Shown: positions 11,000-22,575, counted from the stretch's first letter. The stretch is DNA of 27,629 nucleotides from Eimeria necatrix (GCF_000499385.1 NW_013654373.1:1-27629); one strand, 5' to 3'. A program made the numbers and translations. The notes: generated by a model not told the origin, from the sequence alone.

Positions 11000-11510
11000 T
11001 AATGTCTCTTTTTTCCACGGTGTGTAGAGCTGAATAGCGAAAGAGATCTTTAGGAAGTGCTTAGCAATGCAGAATTTTGATTAGCTCTCTCCTTGTGGAA
11101 ATTTTGTGCAGCATTTTTATTGGTGCCTGAGTGAACAGATCAGTGTTTTAGTAGGTGGCCGCTTGTCTTCGGCATAAATTGGACAATGCGTGCAAGCACA
11201 ATTCACCAGGGATGCAGTATGAGGGTCTAGTGTACTGGCGGAGAGCCTGACGTGGTTGGTTCAAGCGGTTGACGAGTGATATTTGCTGGCGCATTTTGCA
11301 CGTTGAGCTTTCATGACCTAACTGGCTCATGGTTACTTCGGGATACTTACGGGGTGCGCAGGAAAATTCATGGACAGAGAGCTGTTGGGGCTACCAGAGT
11401 GGAGAACTGTGGTATGTCGTGTCGGCTCCACGGAGAAGTGACTCAAGAGTCTTGGCTTATCTATTTGAGTCAGGCACTGTGAGCATGGAGCTTGTGGTTG
11501 GTGTGTGCAC
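11000..11510. repeat. Module copy B1 (block II)
   Basis: Core 'ggaagtgcttagcaatgcag' at 11054, followed in order by 'gtgcctgagtgaacagatca', 'acaatgcgtgcaagcac' and a region matching the MLLRDGH segment of A3. The open reading LLRDTYGVRRKIHGQRAVG at about 11333 parallels LLRDGHGMYRIRGGQR in A3. Later, a shifted frame gives LWYVVSAPRR opposite VWYLVTAPLR. Confidence 0.68.
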
Positions 11511-11689
11511 GAAAGTTGACGGGTGAGACTGTTTGCGTGAGTCTGGTACCGCAAATGCAGTTTGCATCTGCCGTCGTGAGCTGTTGCTCTTCTGAAAAGC
11601 AGCAGGTGGTTTGACCTGTCGTGCGGCTCATGCTTATGGTCTCGAAGCTTTGATCAAACTGAAACGAAAGCCCTTGATTGCGTCAAAAC

Positions 11690-11910
11690 AGGCCTTAATG
11701 CTGCGCCCCTTTTTCACGTTCGGTAGAACTGGGAAGTGAAAACGTTTCTAAGGGAGTGCGTAAGGATGCAAAACTATTTTTGGATGCCTTCTTGTGGGAT
11801 TTTGTACTACACTTGAATTAGTACCTGGGTAAGCACACTAGACAGGATTCAAATTGGATACTCACATGCTGCTCGGTGATAGTAGCGCATGCACCGACTC
11901 ATGGCAACGC
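11690..11910. repeat. Module copy B2 (block II), partial
   Basis: Carries 'gggagtgcgtaaggatgcaa' at 11752, then 'acttgaattagtacctgggt' and 'ggattcaaattgg...tcacatgctgctcggtgat'. The last part also matches 3950-4000 and 3250-3290 in block I. Confidence 0.62.
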
Positions 11911-12369
11911 CTGCGTTAGGGCTATCGTATGTGGTTCTCAAAGGCTTTATTCGTTTGTGAATTGTGCTGCGATGAAAAGGATTCAGCATCTCTGTCATCA
12001 GCTAGCGGCTGGCTAGCCACCCTCCTGCTAAGGTGCTTTCTGAGACATTGACAGCTCGTGCAGTTGTCAACCCCCGCAGGTATACAACTAGAGTGTCACA
12101 CAGAATTGGAGGTCCCAAACAAGTTGAAAGGGTGGGTTGGCTGTTAATATGATGCTTTCACTGGGCGCTATGAATCACCAAGCTCGAGTTTGACTAAAAT
12201 GAGGCTCAGAGTGCCTGTTTGCGTGTGTCTAGTGCTGCGAAAGAAACTGTATTCTGCTGAAAAGACAGTTTGCTCCGCTTTAAGACATTCGGAGAAGGCA
12301 AAGCTTCTCATGTTGTATGGTTATGGTATTACGGGAAGTAATCCTATGTGCAACAAAGCCCACCAGGCA

Positions 12370-12830
12370 GTAAGAACGGCCCTTTATGCTTTTTCTTTAG
12401 GGTCGGCAGAACCCATAGAGTTGGGACATGAAAGCGCTCTTTAGTGAGTGCGTGGCAATGCAGAAGTTTTTTGACTTTCTCTTTTCGTAGTATTTTTGTG
12501 CAGTGCTTGAATTGGAACCCAGGCGAGCAGATCATTGTTTCACTTGGTCGCTTGTTATGAAAATGAATTCGGCAGTACGTGGCAAAACAGAACTTTGTTT
12601 GTCTATCTTTTATAGGATTTGTGCACAGTTCTTGAATAAATACCTAGGCGGAAAGATCATTGCTTCACTAAGTGATTGTTTGTAATGATGGATTCGACAA
12701 TGCATGCGGGTGCTTTTCTCCAAGTATGTAGTATGAGAGTGTAGTGTATTGGCAGAAAGCGTGAGGTGACTGATTTGAGCGATTAAGGAATAATATGTTG
12801 TGCCGAAGCACTTTGCACTCTGAGCTTCCG
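12370..12830. repeat. Module copies B3 and B4 in tandem (block II)
   Basis: Two consecutive cores: 'gtgagtgcgtggcaatgcag' at 12444 and 'ggcagtacgtggcaaaacag' at 12571. Each is followed by a version of 'cagtgcttgaattggaaccc' and 'agatcattg.ttcact'. The second continues into 'gtatgagagtgtagtgtattggcagaaagcgtgagg', matching A3 and A4. Confidence 0.66.
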
Positions 12831-13091
12831 AGACTATAATGAATCTCCCTGTACACGCGTTTGTGGGAGTATCTCACTGCTGCATGCTGACTATAGTGGT
12901 CCCCCGAAAATCAACAAGTGGCGACTGCGCTTGTGTATGTCAAGGTAGCTCTAAAAGATTACGGAAAATGACATGAAGAAACCGCTTTTGAGCTTCCCGG
13001 GTGCAAGGCTGGCAATCTCCTCGTGATGGGCACCAGAATGCCAGAATTTTGCACTTCTACCTTGGCGTCTTAATCATTCTGTTTGGTCTGA

Positions 13092-13735
13092 ACAACTCGC
13101 GGCGTCTTTTCCGAATATGGGGCACGAAATGGACTGTGCTCTTCTGGTGCCTGTGAGTTAATGTCATCATGCATTGTGACCGGCAAGGATGTCCTTGACT
13201 GCCATCAGGGGGAGCCACTTATCTGGAAGATTTTGCAGAAGGAAACAGTCTTTGAATTGCACGTGCAGATTCAGGAAAGGCAGGTATGAGGGGGTTTCAG
13301 TTGATGTATTGATGATATATCTGCCTGGGCCTAACACTTTTTGTGAATCTGCTGCCGAAGGACATTTTCAGACCAAGTGCTCGTGATTTTATAATTACCC
13401 GTATCTGCGTTTGGAAAGGGAACGACGGAACAAGGGCCACCTACGGCGAAGATGAGCGTCAACGGTACTGACAGCTTCGGAGAAGTTTTAGTGGCGCAAC
13501 AACCGGATTTAACAGAATTTTTACCGTGACGCCATCTTGAGGGTTTACATTGTTCGATTACGCTCCTGCATAGTGCTGCAGCACAGCGTCATAGTACATT
13601 TTGTGACTACAGACCCCGTCGCTGCTAGAATAGGAAGACCGCAGCTCTGCGAAATATTAGACTTACGCAGCAGCATAGATTCCATGACGAGCTGCTGCGG
13701 CTGAGGACTGATGAGACTCTGGCACGTCCTCTGAA
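13092..13735 (+). pseudogene. START (StAR-related lipid-transfer) domain gene remnant, block II copy
   Basis: START domains bind and move lipids between membranes. A 65-codon open stretch from 13092 to 13286, too Met-poor to stand out, contains DVLDCHQGEPLIWKILQ and then VFELHVQIQERQ, the pattern of helix 2 and the W(D/K)..L...EV..E strand. In another frame 13297-13335 gives VSVDVLMIYLPGP. From 13373 a third frame gives PSARDFIITRICVWKGNDG, the START hallmark S.RDF...R. Around 13530-13690, RDAILRVYIVR, VIVHFVTTDPVAA and LRSSIDSMTSCCG take the places of the late strands, the DP.G loop and the C-terminal helix. The order fits the family, but at least three frame changes and a stop (13469) interrupt it. 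A spliced gene could explain some changes: a GTATGA donor at 13284 and CAG acceptors at 13215 and 13371 are present. Confidence 0.6.
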
Positions 13736-14045
13736 GCCTGTGTTGTTCTTTTTGTGTGACGAGGTGAACAGTACTAGGCAAGGCCAATGTGGCTCTTTAC
13801 CGCGACTCTTTCCTGACAGTGTCGTGGTATGCGCCTCTTCAGAACTATGCTGCTGGAGGCATGATGCGCTGCTCCGAGCACGCAAGCAAGTTCGCGCCGA
13901 CCTAGCGCTTAGGTCAAAAATGAATTTTTCTGTGTGACTTCTAAAAGTGTAGTGAACCGAAGGACGCGGCGGTAGAACTGCGAGGAAACGGAAAAAGCAC
14001 TCAATAGTACAGGTTGTTAGAAGACTAACACAGAGTTGAAGCAAA

Positions 14046-14486
14046 ATGTGTCTTAGCAAGTGCGTCAAGACAAGCACTTTAGTCGTTTTTGTTGTCTTCT
14101 TTGGAAGCTTTGTTGAGTCAGTCTCTCAAACTGCATGTGAAATACAAAGCCTTTGTTGTGATAGGCGCGACATATGTTACTGCACAGAGCTGGAAAGACA
14201 AGTAACCGGTGCAGCGTTGAGAAGGCATATCAATGTTGTGCATCTGACATGGCTCATTCAGTATGTAGTTCACCTTGTTTCTGGCGTGAGGGAATCGAAC
14301 GTGAGTAATTGCATTGGATTGGCTTGCCTGACGTATGCTGTAGGTCTCATCCTTTCTGCTCCAGTAGTTAAATTTGGCGCGTATGCTGGGCATGCGTGTT
14401 TTCCGCTGTGCTCTTGCCCAGAGCTTTCGTTTGTTGCTCGGGCCTACGCCTTCAACTTGTGGCGGGGGCGAGGCGATGCTATGTGA
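14046..14486 (+). CDS. Hypothetical ORF with signal-peptide-like start, uncertain
   Basis: 146 codons from ATG to TGA, not recognised. The N-terminus (MCLSKCVKTSTLVVFVVFFG, then SFVESVSQT) looks like a signal peptide with a hydrophobic core at about residues 10-20. A cysteine-rich stretch follows (residues 31-48), and a second hydrophobic segment (about 96-115). This could be a small secreted or membrane protein, or chance: an open frame of this length is expected in a window of this size. No intron or paralogue was seen, and it begins about 250 bases after block II. Confidence 0.2.
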   Translation: MCLSKCVKTSTLVVFVVFFGSFVESVSQTACEIQSLCCDRRDICYCTELERQVTGAALRRHINVVHLTWLIQYVVHLVSGVRESNVSNCIGLACLTYAVGLILSAPVVKFGAYAGHACFPLCSCPELSFVARAYAFNLWRGRGDAM

Positions 14487-17249
14487 CAGGTTTGAGAACT
14501 AAAACGGCAGTTGCTCTGCGTAGACAAGGGTAATACCTAAGAACCATTTACTGACTTGCCATACTTGGAAGTTACGTGTGGACACTAAAACGGTGTGCCT
14601 GTTGGGCTATCAGTGACAAGGCCTTGTGACGTTCAAAATTGGGTATGTCAGTCTTGCATGCACAATTATACGGAGATTGACAAAACACTAAAGAGCTGGC
14701 GCTTTTTGGAGGTTTACTCACAGTTTAGAGGAAATTTTTCATTGGTCTGACATGCTTCGAAGACCATGTAGATGGTAAACGTGTTCAGAGGACGTCGGAA
14801 AAATTGAAAAGGGGCAGGCTGTTTTGCTAGTGGCTTGAAGCACAGACGCGATTTTTCTCAGCTATGTGAACGGCGCCTAAAAGGATGAATCTTTTGTGCA
14901 GCATGGCTGTAAAGCAGGACGAGAACAACGCGACGTTTTCCATCAGTGGTGCATCTGCACATGTGCGCAAGGAGTAGGACCGACAGCACGACAGGCTACC
15001 GACTTTGTGGACTGGTGATATGGTGTGCGCCAATTGTTCGTTTGCTCCTGACGTAAGCAGCGAGACAAGGAAAGATTTGCTCGCATGCTTCATTTCACTG
15101 CAATGAAATGCAGTGCACTGTTGGCGTGTATTTGCGAGTCTATTCTGGGAGCAGCACAGATGTCGAAATGCAGCGAGTGGTTTCGTGTGAATCCAATTAT
15201 TCTATTTAAAATTGAAGTGTAGTCCATAGTTTTTGTCTGCACTTGACCGAATCGAAATGCCTGCATTGAAAAAAAATCCTGCCAATTTGGGAGCATCGTG
15301 AAACATAGAGAGAGAGCATTCTAAATAGTACGTTGAGGACCTGAGCCACTGAGAGCCTTTACTTTGTCAAGGCTTCTGCGTGTACAAAAAGCCTACAGAG
15401 CTGCAATTTTGGCAGTCTGCTTCGATTTTAGTTGATGAGGGCGTTGCTGCCGATTTGTGCAACTGCGAGTTGGCGGGTTTGTCACCGTTGATTCTCTAAT
15501 ACAGGTCAAGCTCACAAAGCTCGGAATTCCATGTGCTGCTTTTTTGCTTGGCCCTGCTAATGAGTTTCCTCTGTGGAGCTACGGAATGCAGGCTGAACGA
15601 CAGTGACTAGTTGTTTAGCGACTAAAGCCCCAAGCGTAGATACGACAGGCAGTAGCCTAATCAAGCAGATAGTATCAGCTACACTGCAGTCTGTTGGATG
15701 AAGCAAGATGCTTGGCATGTAGTGGCCTCAGGTTCATGGTAGACTGTCGGCTTCCCGGCTTTATGCAGGTTTGGTACTGCATGATAGGTTTTTTGACGAA
15801 ATTGAAGGGGATATAACTTTGCGCAGGGTTACCCCCTTAAAGTCGCAGAGTGCTATGGACATGATGCCAGAAGTTCGTTCTACATGGTGGTGCAGACGGC
15901 GTGCAGTCTCCTTAAAATCCGCAGGAGCATCCTAAAAGATCTTTTAGCTGACTATTTTTCAAAGAGTAGGCACGATGCCACAACTGCAACAGTATTGCGG
16001 AAGAGGACGGGCTACTTTCTGCATTTCATGGGGCGTCAAAATACACGATTGCGCCTTTATAGTTCGTGTATCGTAATTATTTAGACTGAAATCGACTGCC
16101 CAGGGGCTGTGTATGAAAGGGAGGGGGATAATCCGTGAGCAGGCAAAAGCCGTGTCTCAATGGCGAAATAGAGAAGAATAAAGCCGAGTGGCAGTGCTGA
16201 AACACTTTATGAGATCTGCTGGCTTCTCGGCATTCACTTGGCGGGAATCTGGGGGCGACACGTGAAGATACGGAATCAGCGCACCCGTACAGCTGCGAAA
16301 AGCCAAAGAAGTCGCGCAAGACATAGCATTAGATGCACGGCAGACTGCGAATCATTTGGACCGGGCACAGTCCTCAGTTCCACTGACACTTTAGTCACAG
16401 GAACGAAGCTTGCACTTTGGTGCTGCACCTAGCGTTTGTATTGTTCGCTTAATCATGCCGCCTAGAAATATCTGACACAGCGTTTGCGTGTAGCTTAACG
16501 ATCATGTCAAATTTTTCCACACTTTCTGCATGGCCGTTTGGTGCGGGAAGCCTCTGAGGACCGTCCAAATCAAGATGAAACACAAGATGCTGGAACTCCA
16601 GCTGGTGAGCGACGTCGCGAAGATAGTACGTGCCAAATGCCTCATACAACTCCCAACTGACGAAGAACCAAGTAAGCACCGCATTCATTCACAGTGTTAC
16701 CGCTTTGCTGAAGTTGAGGCTTTTCTCTCTGGCCTTCGCCGTCACTGAACAGCCGCGAACAACAATATACAACTGAGAACTTTTATAATGAAAACGTAGT
16801 AGTAGCATGAAAACGGTGGAAAATTTGTGCGCACATCAGTGATAATGAAGCTTTTCATAGTCTCTGCATGCAACAAGAAATTTGACGAGTCCCAAGCCTA
16901 CGAAATGATACGTATTAGTGTGCACGCATGCTCTGTGTGGAAATGATCTGCGTAAACAAACCCCAGTGAACTGGGGAGGTGTAGTTGACAGCGAGCGGCC
17001 GGACCGTGCATCACCAGAGCCATGTAGGGTGATTCATTAAGATGCTTTTTGTTGTCATGTTGGAAATATCAAGGCAGCAGCTTCCCTTGAATATTTGAAG
17101 ACGCAGGAGTGAATGTAGTAGCATTTCCCTTAGTGCTGCTGGCATAGCACTGGCTTGAAGAGCCTAGGCAAGCTTCAAGTACACGTTTTACCAATTTTTC
17201 AGAACCGCCAGCATGCGACAGTGATGTTTTCCGAACAGGCTTTCGGTAC
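14487..17249. other. No recognised gene
   Basis: Holds the palindrome at 15932 and short ORFs. 'aatacaggtcaagctcac' at 15498 resembles the 5' anchor of blocks I and II ('cacaggtatg..gagctcaac'), so a third decayed copy may begin here, but colinearity could not be followed further. A + frame at 16530-16748 reads as a plausible charged protein (QIKMKHKMLELQLVSDVAKI) without a match. Confidence 0.45.
15932..15947. other. Perfect 16-bp palindrome
   Basis: 'ctaaaagatcttttag' equals its own reverse complement. It lies in a region with no recognised gene. Confidence 0.9.
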
Positions 17250-19242
17250 TTAGTGCGGCAGTGCGTGTTTACTATCTGACTTCATGAGCTGCCTGTAGAT
17301 AAAAAGCGTGCAGTTTGACTCAGCTGAGCAGATGAAGAGTGCTTGGAGAGCGCTTAAACAGCCGCATGGATTGCACAAGCCTTTTCTGTAGAGGAGACAT
17401 AGTGGGCTAAAGAGCGTGAGGCTCGATAAGAAATATTTTCCGAACGCCAGCTGTGGAGCCTTGTGCTTTTTGCAGATGGGTTTCGAGCCAATTTTTTTGC
17501 TGGGGCAACTTTTGTAGGACGATTGCGACTGCGGCAATGTGTGCCATCTCAAACCGGGAGGAAGCATGTTTATCTTCACGCTGCTGTCGAAGCATGCGGA
17601 CAGTAGCACTGCAAATTTGGCAAGCTGTGTGAGACACTGCTTAGGTAGCAAGCGAACGTGCGTTCAGTAGCAAGGAGTTCAACTGCGCAAGAGCAAAAGG
17701 CGTGAGTATTGGAATTAAAGGCCTGATGTTGTGAGCAGATTGTGTAGAAACACTTAGAGAGAATGCAAAAGAGGGCCAGCATTGCGAGCCAAAAAAGGAA
17801 CGAGAGCTCGGTGAATGTCACTAAAGAGGGTCATACAACAGCAGTTGGATTCCGCAAAATGAGTGCAACAGGGTCGGAAAAATAATTAGGTGGCGGCTTG
17901 GTTCGCGTAAGCCATATCTGTAAATGATAAGCGTTATGTTCAAGACTGTGAGCTGAGCTGCAAAGCACTTTAAAGCTTTAGGATATTGAGCTCTCTATCC
18001 AGGTCCCAGCCATACAAGACAACCGTTTGCGAGGGAGAGCTCTCAAAACGACTGTGATGGCGGGGCCATTGTAAAATAGCGGAAACTGCACTTGTTTTAA
18101 ACTCTCCAAACGGAAATCAGGTTCTCTATGATCCAGCTTGTGGACTTATGATCGCGATCTGTTTCTTTTTTCCGTAGTGAGGCCGCGACGGCAGATGCCA
18201 GCATCTTGTGCGAGTAATACTCCAGGCCGAGGACGAACGCTTGCCGAGTAAGAAGAAACACAGTTGCGAAACAGAGAAAGATGCGACGACTTGACGTGGT
18301 AGCTCTACATTCATTGTCCTCAGCGTTAACGGCTGAACCCACAGAGAGCACGGGAAATAAGTGGCATGGAGGCCGACAAGGATGCTAGGGTTCCTTTGCC
18401 ACGTACGTCTGTTTTGCTTTTAAATGAGCCTTTGCACAGAAAAAAGCTGGGGATACGCCTTGAAGGTTTGTTTGCTGCCTGTTGCCCTCAGGACGGCGAC
18501 CAGTTCATAGCTTTTTGAGAGCAGCTGAGTCAGCAGAGCGCTCAAACTAAAGTATTATTCACAACAGGCATGCGCTGTGGGAAGAATATGGTGATTGAAG
18601 CTAGTGAGTCGCATTGTTTGGATTCAACATGGCGGTCGCGGGGACTGGTGCTACGAGCGAGTAGCTTGCGAGCTAATCTTTTGGCTGGCGAGTTCCCAGG
18701 ATGACAGCGATGGCGTTGATATCTGTCATTGAAGAAACGGGCCCTTGCAGTCGTGTGTCCAGAAGGCGCCCAAATTTTTGCTTAATGTGTTTGCGGGCCG
18801 TTGGACAAGCTTGTATGAAACCCAGGTGCACGAACGTCGACAAGCTGTGAGAAAGGTAATTTAGGTCGTGAACCAGCATGCGCCGTATAGCAAAGTCTGC
18901 AGAAGATCAATATGAGGCAGCTTGATTTGGAGGTGAGCAGATTACAGAAAAGCATATTAAGAGAACGCAGCAAGCGCCTGAAATTAAAGACTAAATGGAG
19001 GATACGACTTCAGTGGATGATGACGCAGTACGAGGCTCTTGTTAGACTAATTGTTGCGAGCTTGCAGCGCTGAGATGATATATTCCTTGTTCAACGGTTT
19101 TTGGACCGAAGTGGAATAGTGCTGCTGAACTCCAGAGCTTCATTTTCTGATTGCTGGCTTTGAAAGAGTTGCTAGATTCCGGCAAAGTGAGTGCCAAACA
19201 ATTTGCAGGTCGCTTGCGCAGCTGAGTGATATATAGAACGGA

Positions 19243-19265
19243 TGCCTCGTAACGAAAACGAGGCA
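19243..19265. other. Hairpin, 8-bp perfect stem, 7-base loop
   Basis: 'tgcctcgt' and 'acgaggca' flank 'aacgaaa'. Its stem begins with the same TGCCTCG as the hairpin at 1605-1628; this may be coincidence. Confidence 0.85.
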
Positions 19266-19656
19266 GTTGCCGGAAGTACGTTGGCTTGCAGGATATTGCT
19301 TTTCCCACGTCATTCCTACGACCCCTGGTTCGAGCGATCTGTTTGCAAGTCAAGCGTATGTCAAGAAAGTTCTTAAAATGCTAGAGACCGTGGCAGTATG
19401 GCCTTTTACACGGAAACGAAGACAATTTAAGGGACCTGCTGCCTGAGCGCCTTTTCCATTTTCGCTGAATCCGTTTTTGGGCTTCTGAGTAAGGCAGCAT
19501 GTGTTCTTTTTCCGGTTGTTGGAACTTGGGTACACTGCAAGGTGAAGCCAGGAGTTGGAAATGACTTCGGTGACACGGGCGTCACAAATATACGACGAGG
19601 CCGATTCATCACGTCCAAACAGCACGTTTTGCTTTCCTGAATCAATCCATTTTTTC

Positions 19657-19675
19657 ATAATATTTTTAATATTAT
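19657..19675. other. AT-only hairpin
   Basis: 'ataatatt' and 'aatattat' flank TTT. The surrounding 40 bases are markedly AT-rich compared with the window. Confidence 0.85.
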
Positions 19676-19770
19676 TATTTAGTCTTATTCCGTTAACGGA
19701 ACTGAGGCTCTTGGAAGTGGGCAAGCCTTTTGAATGGCGCTTGAGGTGGTGCATGATAAGCCGCCAAGGG

Positions 19771-22393
19771 AGTCGTCAACTAATGAACAGCCCAGTCGCG
19801 CAGCAAAACAAGGTACGCCTAACTTTTAAGGAAAGGCATTTTCTGCATTTTTTATGCATGCTTCAATCGGGCATTCATGAATTTGTTGCAAACTGGCGAT
19901 GTGAGGACTTTTGTGCTTTTTCTTCAGCAATTTTAAAAAGACTGAGACGATGGAAGTGTACTCTACTGTGTTCATCTACTGGCTGTCATCTCTAAAGGAG
20001 CAACTAAATTTTCGCTGCGTGAATGTTGGATAGACACGAGAGAGGTTGGACGGCCACATGATATACACAAAGCATGATGTATCAACAAGCAAAATTTGTT
20101 GCAAAACGTGAGCTGGGTTGCGCGGTGTTCGGTTTTTACACGGCTACGGGGCATATGATTAAATAACTTTTACCAAGCGAGCTCGCAGTAGGATAGCGAA
20201 GGCAGTGATATGTGCATTTTAAATGTATTACGAGTTGATTTAAAGTCGTGCTATCTACACAAAATGCATACTGTTGCTGAGTTGTTTCGCCGTCTTTGAA
20301 TGCGTCTGTCTGTAGCTCCTACATATTAGTGAAATCTCATTGCGCAGATGCCATTAAGCAGTGGGAGTATCTTTTTCTGTACAAACAGTGTGAGTAAGAC
20401 TCAAGGAACCCACTACAAGCAAATTGCTGGGTCTAGCTTTTGTGTGAAGACAAGCGTTGCAGACATGGGGGCATCCGGAACGCAATGAATGCTTAAGGCT
20501 TCTCTTAAGTAAGTCAAAAGTTTTGTTGAATGCCAGCTTCGCGGGAAGAGAATGCCCAGCTCCGTCAGCATCCGGTTGTGCAACTGCAAATGAAGTTGAA
20601 ATTCTTATGTCAAAAATCACACTCTGGCGAGTGGCTACTGCTCTTCGTGATGGGGCTCAGACTTTCAGTTCAACTCTCTCCTGTTTGCTGCCAACATAAG
20701 TCGTGATATGACAGGCTTTTGACGCGACGGGATTCTGAGCGAATTCTGTAGCAATGGGATGCCTGTACTTGAAAGTGTTTGTAATTGACACTCCTCTGAG
20801 TGTTCTTCAGTGTTTACCGCTTTCAAATGAACAGTTATGTAGACCTCGGTGGGTTCGCGGGGAGCAGGCGTTTTTCTTTCGCTCATGAAAGGGACTAATC
20901 AGTTTCACTAGATCCGACGATAAGATTCTGAATGGACAAAATTGACGCACGATGCTGCGTGATGGTTTCATAGACCAGAAGCTTCTAATGCCGACGGAGT
21001 TCGTTCCTCTTTCCAGAAGCATGACTGCGCCCATTTTGAATGGCGAGGCTCCAGCGGTTGCACTAGGACTAACGCATATGAGACAGTTGGCCCTCGAACC
21101 AGCTATCTCATCCGCGTTAGTCTTGAATGCAGTTTAATAACTCATTTGGCTGTTGAGCATGGGCCTCAAACACTGTCAAGACGCACTTCTCACATATTGC
21201 TAAAGATGGCGTATAGGACTTTGCGTAATCGTGCAGCATCCTCCCACACTCGAATACGCTAAATAGCACACTGCAGGACTACGGCTGAAGTACACAGTCG
21301 GGCCCCGTGTACATAGGAAGCTAAAAGCACAATGTGGGGTATTTTGAAGATTTTTTAGTTCGAAAACTCGGGGACACACTCAAATACTCCTTTTGGAGGT
21401 GCTACATCGTCCGCAAACGGGTTGGTTCAATAGTGCCACACAGCACCCAACAGGGGCGCCACGCCTTTGGACGCAGTTGAAGAGAAACACCGAAAACGAC
21501 TGCACAAGCAGGGCAATAAGACCAAAGAAGTATTTGAATCTTCCTGCCGCATTGTGCTGAAGCCACTGTAGTTACTTTCAGAACCCCCGCAGCGTCTGAG
21601 CAGTCTTATGCCGCTGCCTCAGGCCCATCAAATGCAGCGGGAATTTTACGAAGTCCCTGATAAGGGGTAAACGATACGCTGAGGACTAAAACTGATTATT
21701 GCTTAGGTGAACTTTTTTGTTGGCCGCTTAGACTCCCACCTACCTCTCGTGGCCGCAGAGCATAAGCGCTGGGTTGGGGCTGGATCAAGGTTGTCTAGAT
21801 AGATCAAATGCGTTCTACGCTGAAATTGGCTTTTTCTTTATCCTGAAAATCCCAGAACTCATCGAAGTATATGCTTCGACATATTTTTATGCATTTTAGT
21901 GGGATTAAGCCTTATTCAGAGCTCGCACCTAGCGTCGGTGCTTGAAATACAGTAGCGCTGCTGCGACGACAGAGTAGTACTACTGTGGTGTTGGCGTCAA
22001 GGGGGCCTCAGACTCCTCAAGGGCCATTGCTGGAGTGGCATTTGTTTCATCCTGCTGCAAACTAATTCATTTTGTGTTTTTCGTCGTCAAGTGTCCCTGA
22101 CAATCTCCTGGAAATGGTGCGTTAAGGCTTAATTTCTCCCCAAAGCCCGATTATCTTCGTTGTGGGATGGACTGTTCGTGGGATACACCAGACATACGTG
22201 CTTTGAAAAGAGTATCCTGCCACCTATCGGTTGATGCTTCAGCACTTAAAATAAGCAAGACGCAGAACAAACTACATGCAGCATTCACGAGGGAGGGAAG
22301 CACTGCGCTTCTGGGCACTCGATCCGTTGCGCTTTCCATGAACAAAGAAAAATGCAAATGACGAACGCCTGCACTACGTGTGAAGATAGCGCG
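19771..22393. other. No recognised gene upstream of CCT8
   Basis: The CCT8 promoter and 5' untranslated region should lie in the last few hundred bases, but no defined element can be named. A 46-codon open stretch without ATG (21434-21571, + strand) is rich in K and E (DAVEEKHRKRLHKQGNKTKE) and could be an exon of an unknown gene. A 61-codon ORF at 20952-21137 also looks protein-like. Neither is recognised. Confidence 0.4.
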
Positions 22394-22423
22394 ATGTTTT
22401 TTTCCTCGCAGCCCACTTTTGTG
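22394..22423 (+). CDS. CCT8: Possible first coding exon of CCT8 (start Met)
   Basis: The first certain exon opens at an acceptor (CTTTTTCAG) in phase 0 and has no in-frame ATG, so the start codon lies upstream. An ATG at 22394 opens ten codons ending at a GTATTA donor in phase 0. The implied intron is 152 bases, the size usual in this gene, and the result is a short N-terminal tail as expected for CCT8. Alternatives exist, for example the ATG at 22167 with a donor at 22212, or a bare ATG at 22114. The choice rests on intron size only. Confidence 0.35.
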
Positions 22424-22575
22424 GTATTAGTCCAGCGCCTGGGGATATGCGCTGATTAGAGAGAGGGGGAGGTTAAACTGTACAGAATGGCTCATCATGA
22501 ACGGGAAGCGTTTACAACGCGGCAGGCTGATTACATGTGTTGTCTAGTGTTTGCTTGTGGACTTCGCTTTTTCAG

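Larger units (their letters stand above)
10205..13790. repeat. Segmental duplication block II
   Basis: Diverged colinear partner of 1895-6135, with its own set of at least four module copies and a START-domain remnant at its 3' end. The remnant here preserves longer open stretches than in block I, so this copy is probably closer to the ancestral gene. The limits are approximate because similarity fades gradually. Confidence 0.72.
17250..19770. other. No recognised gene; several adjoining - strand open patches
   Basis: Open frames on the - strand follow each other (17250-17651, 17576-17821, 18097-18351, 18673-18879, 19042-19353, 19350-19754) with frame changes between them. They could be a decayed gene or transposable element read from right to left, or chance. 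No reverse transcriptase, integrase or transposase motif was found in them. Confidence 0.35.

Noticed and set aside
19318..19345. tRNA-like 'ggttcgag' box
   Set aside because: No matching A box, acceptor stem or anticodon arm at the right distance.
22487..22536. ATG at 22487 as the CCT8 start
   Set aside because: It is out of frame with the first certain exon, and splicing it in would need an intron of about 40 bases, far below the 153-243 seen in this gene.
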